Below are positions 1 through 8,929 of a DNA stretch of 64,000 nucleotides, piece by piece; position 1 is the first letter of the stretch; every line of letters starts with the position of its first letter. Location: positions 62,001-126,000 of the forward strand of contig JABARQ010000024.1 of the NCBI GenBank assembly GCA_019186985.1, read 5' to 3'. The translations under genes were made by a program, and so were the position numbers. The notes below the pieces were generated by a model. The model was given only the letters and a program-made list of their open reading frames with translations. It searched no databases and was not told the origin of the DNA. Origin of the DNA: Prosthecobacter sp. Its GTDB lineage: Bacteria > Verrucomicrobiota > Verrucomicrobiia > Verrucomicrobiales > Verrucomicrobiaceae.

Positions 1-56
1 ACCATTGGACCTTGGCCCAACAAACCATGAATCAACATGGACCGGGACGGCCTGCC

Positions 57-1877
57 TCAAACCGCCGGGAGCGTGATTCTGAACAAGGCGCCGCCTCCAG
101 GCGGGTTTTCACCGCTCAGCTCGCCCTCAAAGCGCCTGATGATGCCATGGCTGATCGCCAGGCCAAGCCCCAGGCCCCCCGGCTTGGTGGTGACAAAGGC
201 CTCAAACAATCGCGCCTTCATTTCCGCAGGAATGCCGGGGCCGTTGTCACGCACACTGAGGATGACGCTGCCGACGGCGCTGCGGGTGCTGATGTGAATC
301 CTCGCATCACGGCTGCCCGCAGCCTTCATGGCATCCAGGCTGTTGAGGATGAGGTTGATGAGCACCTGCTGGATTTCCACACGCCCGGCCATGACCTGGG
401 GAGGCGCCTCCTCAAGGTCGAGTTCAATCCTCGCCTTCTTCACCACGATCTCGCTGTGCAGCAGGCCGCAGACCTGGTTGACGGCGTCATTCAGGTCCAC
501 CGGCTGCAGCTCCATCACGGCGTCCTTCTTGAACATCGCACGCATGCCATGGATGATGCCCCCGGCCCTCTTGGCATCGGACACCACGTCCTCCATGATG
601 GCCTCGATCTCGGCAAGGTCGACCTTGCCCTCCCGGATCATGCTGTGCCCGACCTGTGCGTTGCTCAGGATGGCCGCAAGCGGCTGGTTGAGTTCATGGG
701 CGATGGTTCCAGCCAGCTCGCCCAGCATGCTCACCCTGGAGAGATGCGTGAGGTCCTGCCTTTGCTGGGCAAGCTCCTGCTCGGACTGCTTGCGGCTGGT
801 GATGTCCAGGGACACGCCGCGCAGCAGCAGAGGCCTGCCGGACGGGTCACGCTCCAGCCTGCCGGCGGCGGCGATCCAGCGCTCCGCTCCATCGGGCAGC
901 ACAACCCGGTATTCAGCCGCGAAGGGAGTTGAATCCAGCAGGGTCCGCTCAACCTCCACGGCCACCGCCTGGCGGTCGTCGGGATGCACGGTTTCCGTGA
1001 ACCTTTGAAAGTCGACCTCCTCATCCGGAGGAATGCCATAGATCCTGCGTCCGTCGGAGGTGGTCCAGATCAGGTTCGTCGCGATGTTCCATTCCCAGGG
1101 CGCGAGTCGGGCCGCAGTGGCGGCCATTTCAAATCTCTGCTCGCTGGCCTGCAGGCTGCGCGCCAGATGCGCCGCACGCAGGACGTCACGGCTCAGTTCA
1201 AAGCCCATGACGATGAGCAGGAGCAGAAAGCTCATGGTGACGGCGACAGGCAGCGCGATCACCTGGGCGACCACCAGGGATGCCTGGGTCAATCCTGCGG
1301 TCACGATGAGCACGATGCCCGCACCGATCGTCACCACACGCCTGCGTCCCTCACCGCCCCCCACCCGCCACAACCGCCAGGAGGCATCTATGAAATACCC
1401 CGTCCACACCAGCGCCGCCACATGCTCAACCCACAGCCAGTGTCCGATCTCACCGGCAGGCGCGGAAACCGTCTCGCCCAGGAAGCTTATTTTTCGCAGG
1501 CTCGTGACGGATTCAAAGAACAGCCCGTGCGGACGGAGGAGGTTGACACCAAGCGCAAGGGCACGCGTCACCAGGGAGGTCACCAGAAGCCACCGCCGCC
1601 CGGTTCCAAAGTAGGAATGCACCAGCAGCAGCACGGAGGCGATGGTGAGCGAGATCGGCACCAGGGCCCAGCGCGCCGCCTCTCCAAAGGCCTCGGGACT
1701 CTCCGCCCGCATCATCGCCAGGTCGAAGAACGGATAGGCGGACATGCTGAGCGCCGCGAGCGCAAACCAGAGCTCGGCACGCACCTTCCGGTCGGACAGC
1801 CAGACCATGCCGTGGATCACCGCCAGCGAGAGCGATGCGGCGGAGGCCATGGACCAGAGGACGGTGATGAGGCTCAT
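57..1877 (-). CDS. Membrane-bound PAS sensor histidine kinase
   Basis: Sensor kinase of 606 aa that would autophosphorylate on histidine and pass phosphate to a response regulator not seen in this window. Residues 1-230 hold about seven hydrophobic segments, so sensing is probably in or at the membrane. A PAS domain follows at about 246-364 (APWEWN start, HPDDR, DITSRK end). The dimerisation motif HELNQPLAAIL puts the phospho-acceptor at His394. The ATPase N box (LINLILNSLDAM, about 512), G1 (DNGPGIP, about 544) and G2 (GLGLGLA, about 568) are intact. The HELNQPLAA signature is typical of FixL-like orphan or two-component kinases. I chose the start at 1877 because AAAGG lies just upstream and the protein then begins with a membrane segment. 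A longer reading from 1955 adds 26 unlikely residues. The signal sensed is unknown. Confidence 0.9.
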   Translation of the reverse strand: MSLITVLWSMASAASLSLAVIHGMVWLSDRKVRAELWFALAALSMSAYPFFDLAMMRAESPEAFGEAARWALVPISLTIASVLLLVHSYFGTGRRWLLVTSLVTRALALGVNLLRPHGLFFESVTSLRKISFLGETVSAPAGEIGHWLWVEHVAALVWTGYFIDASWRLWRVGGGEGRRRVVTIGAGIVLIVTAGLTQASLVVAQVIALPVAVTMSFLLLLIVMGFELSRDVLRAAHLARSLQASEQRFEMAATAARLAPWEWNIATNLIWTTSDGRRIYGIPPDEEVDFQRFTETVHPDDRQAVAVEVERTLLDSTPFAAEYRVVLPDGAERWIAAAGRLERDPSGRPLLLRGVSLDITSRKQSEQELAQQRQDLTHLSRVSMLGELAGTIAHELNQPLAAILSNAQVGHSMIREGKVDLAEIEAIMEDVVSDAKRAGGIIHGMRAMFKKDAVMELQPVDLNDAVNQVCGLLHSEIVVKKARIELDLEEAPPQVMAGRVEIQQVLINLILNSLDAMKAAGSRDARIHISTRSAVGSVILSVRDNGPGIPAEMKARLFEAFVTTKPGGLGLGLAISHGIIRRFEGELSGENPPGGGALFRITLPAV

Positions 1878-2061
1878 GACGCCTTTCAAGCATCCGCCAC
1901 CTGGTCTCACAATGATTATTTGACCATGCCACGGCCTGCCCGCCGGCATTTCCACACTTCTGGTTCGTCAGACGCCGCCCCCGGTCCCCCACGTTGTCGT
2001 GAATGCCATTCATGAAGCCTTGACACCACCGTCACATCCCATGCATGGCTTGCCCCACGGG

Positions 2062-3717
2062 ATGCCACAACGCCTCTTCATTCTTCTCCTGCCGCTGCTG
2101 GCCGCCTCCTGCATTCATGTTCCGAAGGCCCCCGGTGTGAAGGAGCCCTTCTGGTCCTGGAACCGGCTGACCGAACGGCGCATCGCCCACGACCTCAACC
2201 AGGCAGCGGAAGCCTGGGACGCCCTGCGATCCGGCAAACCCTCCGGCCGGAGACGCGCCGAACTTGAAAACCGGTATGAAGCCGCCGTGGCGGGCGTCAT
2301 CCGCACCTGGAGCGGCGTCCAGCTTCCTCGCACCTGGCAAAACGGCACCGAAGTGCGGATGAACGGCCACGGGTACGTCATCCATCTCGACCCTCCCTCG
2401 GCACATCTGGGCATTATTTCCCCCAGGCAGCTCGATCAGTTGATCCTGGCCTCCAAGGTGGCCGTCAACCATGGCCAGCCACGTGTCGTGACCGAGGGCC
2501 TGGGCGTCCCCGTCGTGGGTCATGTCCTCAACGATCAAGAACCGGTCAACGGCCATGCCTCACTGCCTCCCAACGGCGCGTTTCTGTCGCTGACCGCCCT
2601 GATTGAATTTGATCCTCCGGCAACTTCCCGGGATGTTTCACGCACGGCACGGCTGCATCTGCTGGATCCACTGCACGAGGCCGGGATGAGCAGAAACACC
2701 CCCGTCCTTGCTCACCCCCTGGCGGCTGACTACACGGCGGCGAAGCAGCTGGCCCTGGACCGTGGCTTTCTGAAGGGCTTCTCGCTGCCAGGCCTTCTTT
2801 ATCCGGAAAAGGTGCTCAAGGAAAGCCGGCTCTACCAGCTTGAACCCTATGACCCGAAGCGGATCCCGGTCGTCTTTGTCCACGGGCTCATGAGTGATCC
2901 ACACATTTGGTTCAACTGCGTCAACGCCATCTACGCGGACCCGGAGCTGCGCGCCCGCTACCAGCCCTGGTATTTCCTCTATCCCACCGGCATGGCCGTG
3001 CCCGCCACGGCAGGCCGCCTGCGCGAAAGCCTGAATGAAATGCGCAATCGTCTCGACCCCGACCACAACGACCCGGGCATGAACCGGATGGTCCTTGTCG
3101 GTCACAGCATGGGCGGCCTGCTCAGCCGGCTGCAGGCCACCGATTCAGACGACGCTTTCTGGGATGCCTACTTCCAGAAGAAGCCGGAGGAGCTTCTGCT
3201 TTCCGAAGACAGCCGCAAAAGCCTGGTGAGCAGGCTGAAGTTTGAACGACAGCCCTATGTCAGCAGGCTGATCTTCATCGCCGTCCCGCACCGCGGCAGC
3301 GAACTCGCCGACAAGGGGCTGGTCATGCGCCTGGCCAAGCTGATCCGCCTTCCCATCGACACACTGCTTCTCGCCACCGAGCTCATGTCCGGCAACGTGA
3401 ACGCCCTGAATCCGGAGATTCGAGACTGGGGTGCCTATGCCTTCCTGAGCCTCGGCACGCTTTCACCTCGTCACCCCTATCTGGCGGCCATGAATGCGAA
3501 GCCGGTACAGGTGCCGCATCACAGCATCATCGGCAGGGTCGGCACCGGCCCTCTGGAATCAAGCAGCGACCGCGTGGTGCCCTACAGCAGTTCACATCTT
3601 CCCACCGGCTCGGAAAAGATCGTCCCCTGGTGGCATGGCTGCGTGGAGCACCCGGAGGTGGTCGCCGAAATCACACGAAGGCTGCACGAACATCTCGCTT
3701 CCAGCGGACGAAAATGA
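2062..3717 (+). CDS. Lipoprotein alpha/beta hydrolase (lipase/esterase-like)
   Basis: A 551-aa predicted lipoprotein. The signal peptide ends in LLAASC, a lipobox, so the protein should be lipid-anchored in the envelope. The catalytic half contains VFVHGLMSD (oxyanion loop) near residue 273 and the nucleophile elbow GHSMGG with Ser349, followed by VPHRGS. These are hallmarks of the lipase/PGAP1-like alpha/beta-hydrolase group. The first ~250 residues match no family I recognise. In-frame ATGs exist at 1999 and 2041. I prefer 2062 because it places the signal peptide at the N-terminus. Substrate is unknown; a lipid or ester is likely from the fold. It is divergent from the histidine kinase. 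Confidence 0.8.
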   Translation: MPQRLFILLLPLLAASCIHVPKAPGVKEPFWSWNRLTERRIAHDLNQAAEAWDALRSGKPSGRRRAELENRYEAAVAGVIRTWSGVQLPRTWQNGTEVRMNGHGYVIHLDPPSAHLGIISPRQLDQLILASKVAVNHGQPRVVTEGLGVPVVGHVLNDQEPVNGHASLPPNGAFLSLTALIEFDPPATSRDVSRTARLHLLDPLHEAGMSRNTPVLAHPLAADYTAAKQLALDRGFLKGFSLPGLLYPEKVLKESRLYQLEPYDPKRIPVVFVHGLMSDPHIWFNCVNAIYADPELRARYQPWYFLYPTGMAVPATAGRLRESLNEMRNRLDPDHNDPGMNRMVLVGHSMGGLLSRLQATDSDDAFWDAYFQKKPEELLLSEDSRKSLVSRLKFERQPYVSRLIFIAVPHRGSELADKGLVMRLAKLIRLPIDTLLLATELMSGNVNALNPEIRDWGAYAFLSLGTLSPRHPYLAAMNAKPVQVPHHSIIGRVGTGPLESSSDRVVPYSSSHLPTGSEKIVPWWHGCVEHPEVVAEITRRLHEHLASSGRK

Positions 3718-3764
3718 GATGTCAGACGCGGGGTTTGCTGCCATGGTGAAGGCCCCCGCACCTC

Positions 3765-4133
3765 ATGTTTTCCACCGGCCAGAAAATCGTCTGCATCAAC
3801 GATCAGTTTGAACCCTGGGTCTATGACCTGTACCGCGCCCTGCCGAAAAAGGACAAGGTTTACACAGTGCGCGCCATCGCCCCGGGCCGTTCACAGCCCA
3901 AGTTCAGCCTGGATGACGACGCCAACCTGCAGCTGACCGACGCGGAGTTCGACATCCTGCTGCTTCTGCAGGAGCTCAAAAATCCGGACGACCCGCATTC
4001 AAGCGTCAAGCAGGAGCTGGGCTTCCGTTCCGAACGCTTTGCCCCGCTTGAGGAGGACGAGGAGGAGGTCGAAGCCTATGCGGAGGACGGCGCCACCAAG
4101 GAAGAGGAGGAGCTGGCCACGCTTCCCCGGTGA
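3765..4133 (+). CDS. Small conserved-looking hypothetical protein, acidic C-terminus
   Basis: A 122-aa protein without signal peptide. The first ~50 residues (TGQKIVCINDQF, ALPKKDKVYTVR) look like a compact beta-rich module, and the last third is very acidic (LEEDEEEVEAYAEDG, KEEEE). I do not recognise a characterised family. The N-terminal pattern resembles small bacterial hypothetical proteins of unknown role. It follows the hydrolase gene by 47 bases on the same strand and may be cotranscribed. It converges with the large PVC gene, with 15 bases between their stop codons and no visible terminator. Coding status is supported by frame-consistent GC bias and a clean start, not by known homology. 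Confidence 0.6.
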   Translation: MFSTGQKIVCINDQFEPWVYDLYRALPKKDKVYTVRAIAPGRSQPKFSLDDDANLQLTDAEFDILLLLQELKNPDDPHSSVKQELGFRSERFAPLEEDEEEVEAYAEDGATKEEEELATLPR

Positions 4134-4148
4134 TTGTCAGTTCGAAGG

Positions 4149-7100
4149 CTACTTCTTCGCCAGGGCTTCGAGATAATCGAGCAGGCTGGCGAACTCCTTC
4201 ACCGTGAAATTCATCATCAGCCCCGGAGGCATCATGCTCATGGGCAGCTTCTGACGGTCCTTGATGTCAGCGGTTTTGAAGATGAATTCCTGGGAGGCGA
4301 TGTTGCGCAGCTTGACCTCGGTCGCTCCTTCGAGGGTGATGAAACCCATCTGCTGCGTGCCGTCCTTGAGCGTGATCAACTCGCTGGCAAAGCCCTGGGC
4401 GATGGTCTTGTTAGGGTCGAGGATGTTTTGGGCCAGATCGGGCCGCTTGTAGGTCTGGGCGATGTTGCCGAGGTAGGGCCCCTTCTGGGCTTCGGTCTCC
4501 TTGACGGTGTGACAGGCCACGCAGGTGGCCTTGGTGAAGATTTGCTCGCCGAGCGCCACATCGCCTTTTTCCTTCAAAACGACCGCGAGGGCTTCCTCGG
4601 GTTTCAAGGTCATGATCTTGGGCGTCTTGTCCTCGATCTTCTGAATGCGCATGGACTTCGCGGCGCGTTCGGCGGCGCCCTTGACCTGCGGATCAGGATC
4701 GTCAAGCGCGGCGAGCACCTTGGAGGCACCGGGCATGTGCTTGGATGCGCTGATGGCGTCGATGATGAGCTTGCGGTGCTTTGGATCGGCCCAGCCCTTG
4801 TCGAGCGCCTTCTGCGAAAGCTGGATGGACTCCGGACTGCCCGTTTTGCGGTTCGCGAGGTTCAGTAACGCCGCATTCGCATACATCGACACCGGCCACT
4901 CGCCCTTCTCGGCGATCTGCTCGACAAGCTGATGATGGTTCTCGAGCTTCGGCGCATTCAAGAAGGCATTGAAGGCCGCTTCGTAGTCTTTGCCGGAGTC
5001 CGGAAGCTTTTTGAGCGGCTCCAGTGCGGCCAGTGTGGCGGAGACACCGTCGGCGCTGTCGGTTTTCGAAAGCGCGATGATGGCTTGAGAAAGCGCCACC
5101 GGTCCGACGGGTCCGACCTGTCTGACCAGTCCGACCAATAACGGCACGGCCTCTGCGGGAATCTCCTCAGCACCCGCCATCTGCGCCGCCAGATCCGGCA
5201 GCACCTTCGGGTCCTGCTTCGCCAGGGCCAGGATGCGCTGCTGCGCCTCGTTGAACTGGATGCGGTTGCGGTTCAGTTCCTTCACCAGGAAGGCCGCTTC
5301 CTCCGGCGAGGCCTTCGACAGCTCGTCCTTCAACGCCACGGCGATCTTCGGCGTCTCGCTCCAGGCCTCCGGCTGGTAATACGGCCCCCGTGTGTCCGGC
5401 CGCGTGCCCCACGAATCGCCCTTCCACTCACCTTCCTTGAAGTGCAGACGGCACAGCGCCGCGAGAATGCCCTGGCGCAACGCTGAATCAGTGGCCTTGC
5501 CGAGACGCTCGATGAGGCCGGTGACGACTTCGGGCTGGTGGACTTTTCGCAAGGCTTGAAGGATTGCAGAAGAGCTTGGTTGGTTCTGGCTGATTGCCTC
5601 CCAAGCTGTAGCCAGGAGCTTTGAACTGGTCTTTACCCATGAAACTGTCTGCGGGTCAGCTTTGCTTCCGTCCTGTTTCACAAACGCAACTTTGCTAAGC
5701 GCGAGAACATTAGCAAAAGCCGAGCGGGAAACATGGCTTATGATCGGGTCGGAGGATTCCAGTCCTCGAATGAGGACTGGGAAAGCAAACTCAATGTCGT
5801 CGCGCGAAGTCATGGCGGCTAGCTGATTGCCAAGCACGATGATTGCTTCTCGTTGAGTAGCGAATTCACTGCTGGCCAGAGCTTTCGTGAGAATATCCTT
5901 GGACTCCACATGCTGAATCCAAAGATCGTCAGCATTAGCACCGCTGTGAGAAGCATAACTCGGCAGTGCGAGACGTCTGATCGAGTGTTTGAGCACCTTC
6001 TCGTCGGATGGAAGCACCACGTTCCATTCTTTGAACTTCAGCGGTGAAACTGAGAGAGCATAGATCAGCGCTGTCCGAGTATTCTCAGCTAGTGACCTAT
6101 CATCTGCGGCTGAGGCCAGGAGTTTATGCTTTTCTTGATCAGCGTTCGCAAATCTCCTCACCAACTCCCTCTGCGCCTCCATCCTCCGGCGGTTGCTCGC
6201 GGACTCCAGCACCTTCACCAACTCCTCATCCTTCGCCCTGGCAAAGTTTGGAAGGGGGTCAACGGCGAAAGCAGTTGCCTCGCTCCGCGAGGCGTTCTGA
6301 GGGCTGCCGCTCGTCGGAGTGTTTTGAGTTTTCGAAGCGCTGGCTGCTTGCGGAGCACCTGGCTCATCTCGCGGAGCGAGATGGCTACTTTGCTTCGCCA
6401 CATGCCAGCCTTTGGGTTTCACGCACACGATGTAACCAACATCCGGTCCGGCCCAGTCGAAGGTCGCGCCTTTCCAGCTGGCGCAATAGACGCGGCTCAT
6501 GCCGTCCACGTCGGCGTCGGTGGGGCGGGTCATTTTGATGAAGGGCTCGGGCTTGCGGGTTTCTTCGAAGGTGGCGCCTTTGGGCTTCACCTGATGATGC
6601 CAGAGAGCGCCGCTGCCCCAGTCGCAGGTGAAGGGGGCGTTGTTCCAGGGGCCGAAGCCGGGTTCATCGATGTAAACCGCGCCGCAGCCGCTGCCGCCTC
6701 CGTAGTCCGCCAGCGGCTGGATGCACTCGTCGTTGAAGTTCTTGTAGAGGCGCGGGTAGCCGTGGTCGTCGAGGCCGGTGAAGTGGTGGAAGCGCACGTT
6801 CCAGCCGCCGCCGTCGTTGGTGTTGTCGCGGGCGAAGATGTCCATCAGCGGGCTGATGGCGACCTCGAGGATGTTGCGCGTGCCCGTGGAGTAAATCTCA
6901 AGCCCCGAGCCATCCGGACGCACGCGGATGACGCCGCCGCCGCGATGCTGGAGCGTCTTGCCATCGGTGCCGGTGGCCTTCATGAAGCCGAAGTCGCCGC
7001 CGGCGATGTAAAGCCAGCCGTCGATGCCGAGGCTGAGGCCGTTCGTGGTGTGATCGGCGGGGCGGTCCTTGTAACCAAAGGCGATGTCCTTCACGAGGAT

Positions 7101-8795
7101 GTTCTGCTTCTCCGCGACGCCGTCGTGATCGGCATCAATGAACTCGCTGAGGTGCGGCGGATGCACGAGGTAAAGCCGGTCGTGATCCCAGACGAGCCCG
7201 CGTGGCGCATCGACCTCGCAAAAGACCTTCGTTTCATCCGCGCGTCCGTCGTCATCGAGATCACGCAGGCGGATGACGCGACCGCGCTTCGGATTGCGGC
7301 CCAGCGAGCCGTTGCCGTCCGAGGAAACGTACTGCGTGCCGTCCGGCTCCGCGGCGACAAAGACAGGGTAGTTCGCCGCAGCGCTGTTCGCAAAAAGCGT
7401 GACCTCAAAGCCCTCGGCGACCTTCACGTCATTGAGGATGGCAGCTTCCTGCTCCGGCGTGAGTTTGACGATGCGAGGAGGGACGTTGCCGCTCTTTGAG
7501 TAGTCCGTTTTGTCGGACGGGTCCGACAGGTCAGACGGCTTGGCGGTGACTGCAGTGATGCCCGGCCCTTTGAGCCGAACTTCACGGATGCTGGCCCAGC
7601 CGCCGCTCTTCTTGCCGAGCGCATGCACCTTCACAAAACGGATGCCATCCACCTTCGCGAAGTCATTCGCGTAGGGTGCGTTCTTCTCATTCGTGCCGCC
7701 ATCGACGAGCGTGATCCACGACTTCCCGTCAGTGCTGCCCTCGACCTTGAACTGATACACGCCGTTGTTCTCCCACGAGGTCTCGATGCCGGTCAGCGTC
7801 TGCGCTTTCTCCAGCTCCAGCTGCAACCACTGCGGATACGCCGGGCTGCTGGCGCACCAGCGGGTGCTTTCGTCATTGTCCACCGCCCGCCAGGCGAAGT
7901 TGTTCTTGCCCGCCTCCTCGCTGCTCGCGGTCGCCTTGATGCCGGTGGCGCCCTTCGGCGTGGGTGCCGGCTTCGGAGCCTCGACCGGCTTCGCGGGCAC
8001 AAAGGTCACCTTGTTCTGCCCCTTGAACGGCGTCAGAAACTCCGGGGTGAGCTTGTCACAGGCCCAGAGCAGACCACGCGTGATCAGATCAAGGTAGCGC
8101 GCATCGGCGACGGTCTCGGTGTTGTGCCCGATGGTGGTGCTGAAGCTGCGCGCGCCATCCTTTTCGTTCGTCCAGGCGACGATGTACTCAACGTCCTTCG
8201 TGCTGCCGTCCTTGTTTTTCACGGTCTGCCTGCCCATCGCGAGCGGATGCGCGTCGAAGAGGTTCACGTTGTTGTAGAGCTCCTCCTTGATCGTGGTCCA
8301 GTCGGCGAGCGTCTTCGTGATGGGATGTTCCTTGTCGACAAAGGTGATCGCGATGGGCTCCTGCGGACCGTGCGAGTTCGACTGCAGGCCGAGCCGCCTG
8401 AACCAGCGGTCCTCACCCGTGCGGAAGCTGTGCATCGCACAGTGAAGCTGGAGGCTGGGGATCGTCTTGTGGGCGTCGAGGATGCGCGTGAGCGTCTCCT
8501 TGTTGTTCATGCTCGCCGCGCACTCGTCGTGGATGATGATGTCGTAGCCCCCGGCCCAGTCCGGCTTGTCGTAAACGGGCAGCGGCGGGTTGGTGGACTT
8601 GTCGTCGGTCCAGATGACATCCACCTGCACATTCGCCCGGGCCTGGATGCCCTGGGAGACCACGACGTGCTGCCTGGCATAATCATGACAGCAGCCGCCG
8701 GTGATCAGCAGCGCCTTCAGCGGCTTGGGTTCAGCATGGGCGGAGGAGAGGAATGAGCCGAGGCTCAGCAGCAGGACAAGGGCACGGGATCGCAT
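4149..8795 (-). CDS. PVC-type dehydrogenase with ThuA, discoidin, HEAT and c-type heme domains
   Basis: A 1548-aa exported multidomain protein. After a signal peptide (residues 1-21, ending AHA) come a ThuA-like glutamine-amidotransferase-fold domain (ITGGCCHDY, about 25-270) and an F5/8 discoidin carbohydrate-binding domain (TASSEE, RWCAS, about 295-430). Next are the PVC-type glucose/sorbosone-dehydrogenase-like beta-propeller (YVSSDGNG, NGLSLGIDGWLYIAGGDFGF, about 455-830), a long HEAT-like helical region (about 870-1400), and a C-terminal cytochrome domain whose heme motif CVACH starts at residue 1425. The likely role is periplasmic or surface oxidation of a bound sugar with electrons passed to the fused heme; this is inference from the domains. 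The start at 8795 places the signal peptide first. Odd points: two 9-bp tandem arrays, two hairpin repeats and a low-GC stretch (about 5560-6130) lie inside the gene. Confidence 0.9.
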   Translation of the reverse strand: MRSRALVLLLSLGSFLSSAHAEPKPLKALLITGGCCHDYARQHVVVSQGIQARANVQVDVIWTDDKSTNPPLPVYDKPDWAGGYDIIIHDECAASMNNKETLTRILDAHKTIPSLQLHCAMHSFRTGEDRWFRRLGLQSNSHGPQEPIAITFVDKEHPITKTLADWTTIKEELYNNVNLFDAHPLAMGRQTVKNKDGSTKDVEYIVAWTNEKDGARSFSTTIGHNTETVADARYLDLITRGLLWACDKLTPEFLTPFKGQNKVTFVPAKPVEAPKPAPTPKGATGIKATASSEEAGKNNFAWRAVDNDESTRWCASSPAYPQWLQLELEKAQTLTGIETSWENNGVYQFKVEGSTDGKSWITLVDGGTNEKNAPYANDFAKVDGIRFVKVHALGKKSGGWASIREVRLKGPGITAVTAKPSDLSDPSDKTDYSKSGNVPPRIVKLTPEQEAAILNDVKVAEGFEVTLFANSAAANYPVFVAAEPDGTQYVSSDGNGSLGRNPKRGRVIRLRDLDDDGRADETKVFCEVDAPRGLVWDHDRLYLVHPPHLSEFIDADHDGVAEKQNILVKDIAFGYKDRPADHTTNGLSLGIDGWLYIAGGDFGFMKATGTDGKTLQHRGGGVIRVRPDGSGLEIYSTGTRNILEVAISPLMDIFARDNTNDGGGWNVRFHHFTGLDDHGYPRLYKNFNDECIQPLADYGGGSGCGAVYIDEPGFGPWNNAPFTCDWGSGALWHHQVKPKGATFEETRKPEPFIKMTRPTDADVDGMSRVYCASWKGATFDWAGPDVGYIVCVKPKGWHVAKQSSHLAPRDEPGAPQAASASKTQNTPTSGSPQNASRSEATAFAVDPLPNFARAKDEELVKVLESASNRRRMEAQRELVRRFANADQEKHKLLASAADDRSLAENTRTALIYALSVSPLKFKEWNVVLPSDEKVLKHSIRRLALPSYASHSGANADDLWIQHVESKDILTKALASSEFATQREAIIVLGNQLAAMTSRDDIEFAFPVLIRGLESSDPIISHVSRSAFANVLALSKVAFVKQDGSKADPQTVSWVKTSSKLLATAWEAISQNQPSSSAILQALRKVHQPEVVTGLIERLGKATDSALRQGILAALCRLHFKEGEWKGDSWGTRPDTRGPYYQPEAWSETPKIAVALKDELSKASPEEAAFLVKELNRNRIQFNEAQQRILALAKQDPKVLPDLAAQMAGAEEIPAEAVPLLVGLVRQVGPVGPVALSQAIIALSKTDSADGVSATLAALEPLKKLPDSGKDYEAAFNAFLNAPKLENHHQLVEQIAEKGEWPVSMYANAALLNLANRKTGSPESIQLSQKALDKGWADPKHRKLIIDAISASKHMPGASKVLAALDDPDPQVKGAAERAAKSMRIQKIEDKTPKIMTLKPEEALAVVLKEKGDVALGEQIFTKATCVACHTVKETEAQKGPYLGNIAQTYKRPDLAQNILDPNKTIAQGFASELITLKDGTQQMGFITLEGATEVKLRNIASQEFIFKTADIKDRQKLPMSMMPPGLMMNFTVKEFASLLDYLEALAKK
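5101..5136. repeat. Four tandem 9-bp repeats (NGTCYGACN), in frame
   Basis: Four 9-mers in a row: GGTCCGACG, GGTCCGACC, TGTCTGACC, AGTCCGACC. They sit inside the HEAT region of the large PVC gene and are read on the minus strand as repeating VG/VR triplets (VGLVRQVGPVGPV). A second four-copy array of the same unit lies at 7502-7537, read in a different codon phase. Confidence 0.8.
6277..6293. repeat. Hairpin repeat, copy 1 (GCCTCGCTCCGCGAGGC)
   Basis: A perfect 7-bp inverted repeat with a TCC loop, inside the linker between the propeller and HEAT domains of the PVC gene. Its core CTCGCTCCGCGAG is the exact reverse complement of the core of the hairpin at 6365-6383, so the two are inverted copies of one element. 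Read on the minus strand it encodes ASRSEA. Confidence 0.75.
6365..6383. repeat. Hairpin repeat, copy 2 (CATCTCGCGGAGCGAGATG)
   Basis: An 8-bp perfect stem with a GGA loop, 71 bases from the related hairpin at 6277-6293 and in opposite orientation. The arrangement resembles the paired REP/BIME elements known from other bacteria. Here it lies inside a coding sequence, read as HLAPRD on the minus strand. Confidence 0.75.
7502..7537. repeat. Four tandem 9-bp repeats, second array
   Basis: Units AGTCCGTTT, TGTCGGACG, GGTCCGACA, GGTCAGACG. These are the same 9-bp family as the array at 5101-5136 but are translated in another phase on the minus strand (SDLSDPSDKTD). It forms a flexible linker between the discoidin and dehydrogenase domains. 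Confidence 0.8.
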
Positions 8796-8929
8796 GAACG
8801 GATGAGGGCGCAGAAGCCGCACAAAAGGCGGTTTTTCTATCAGAAAAGTAGCAACCAAGCCCCATCATGCCTCACTGAGGTAGATGGATCCGGGCAACCC
8901 AAAGAATGTCAGCACTCCTGCGGACCGGG

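Noticed and set aside
1-56. Possible start of a response-regulator gene downstream of the histidine kinase
   Set aside because: Minus-strand ATGs exist (for example reading MLIHGLLGQG), but the few visible codons do not resemble a receiver domain and the rest is outside the window.
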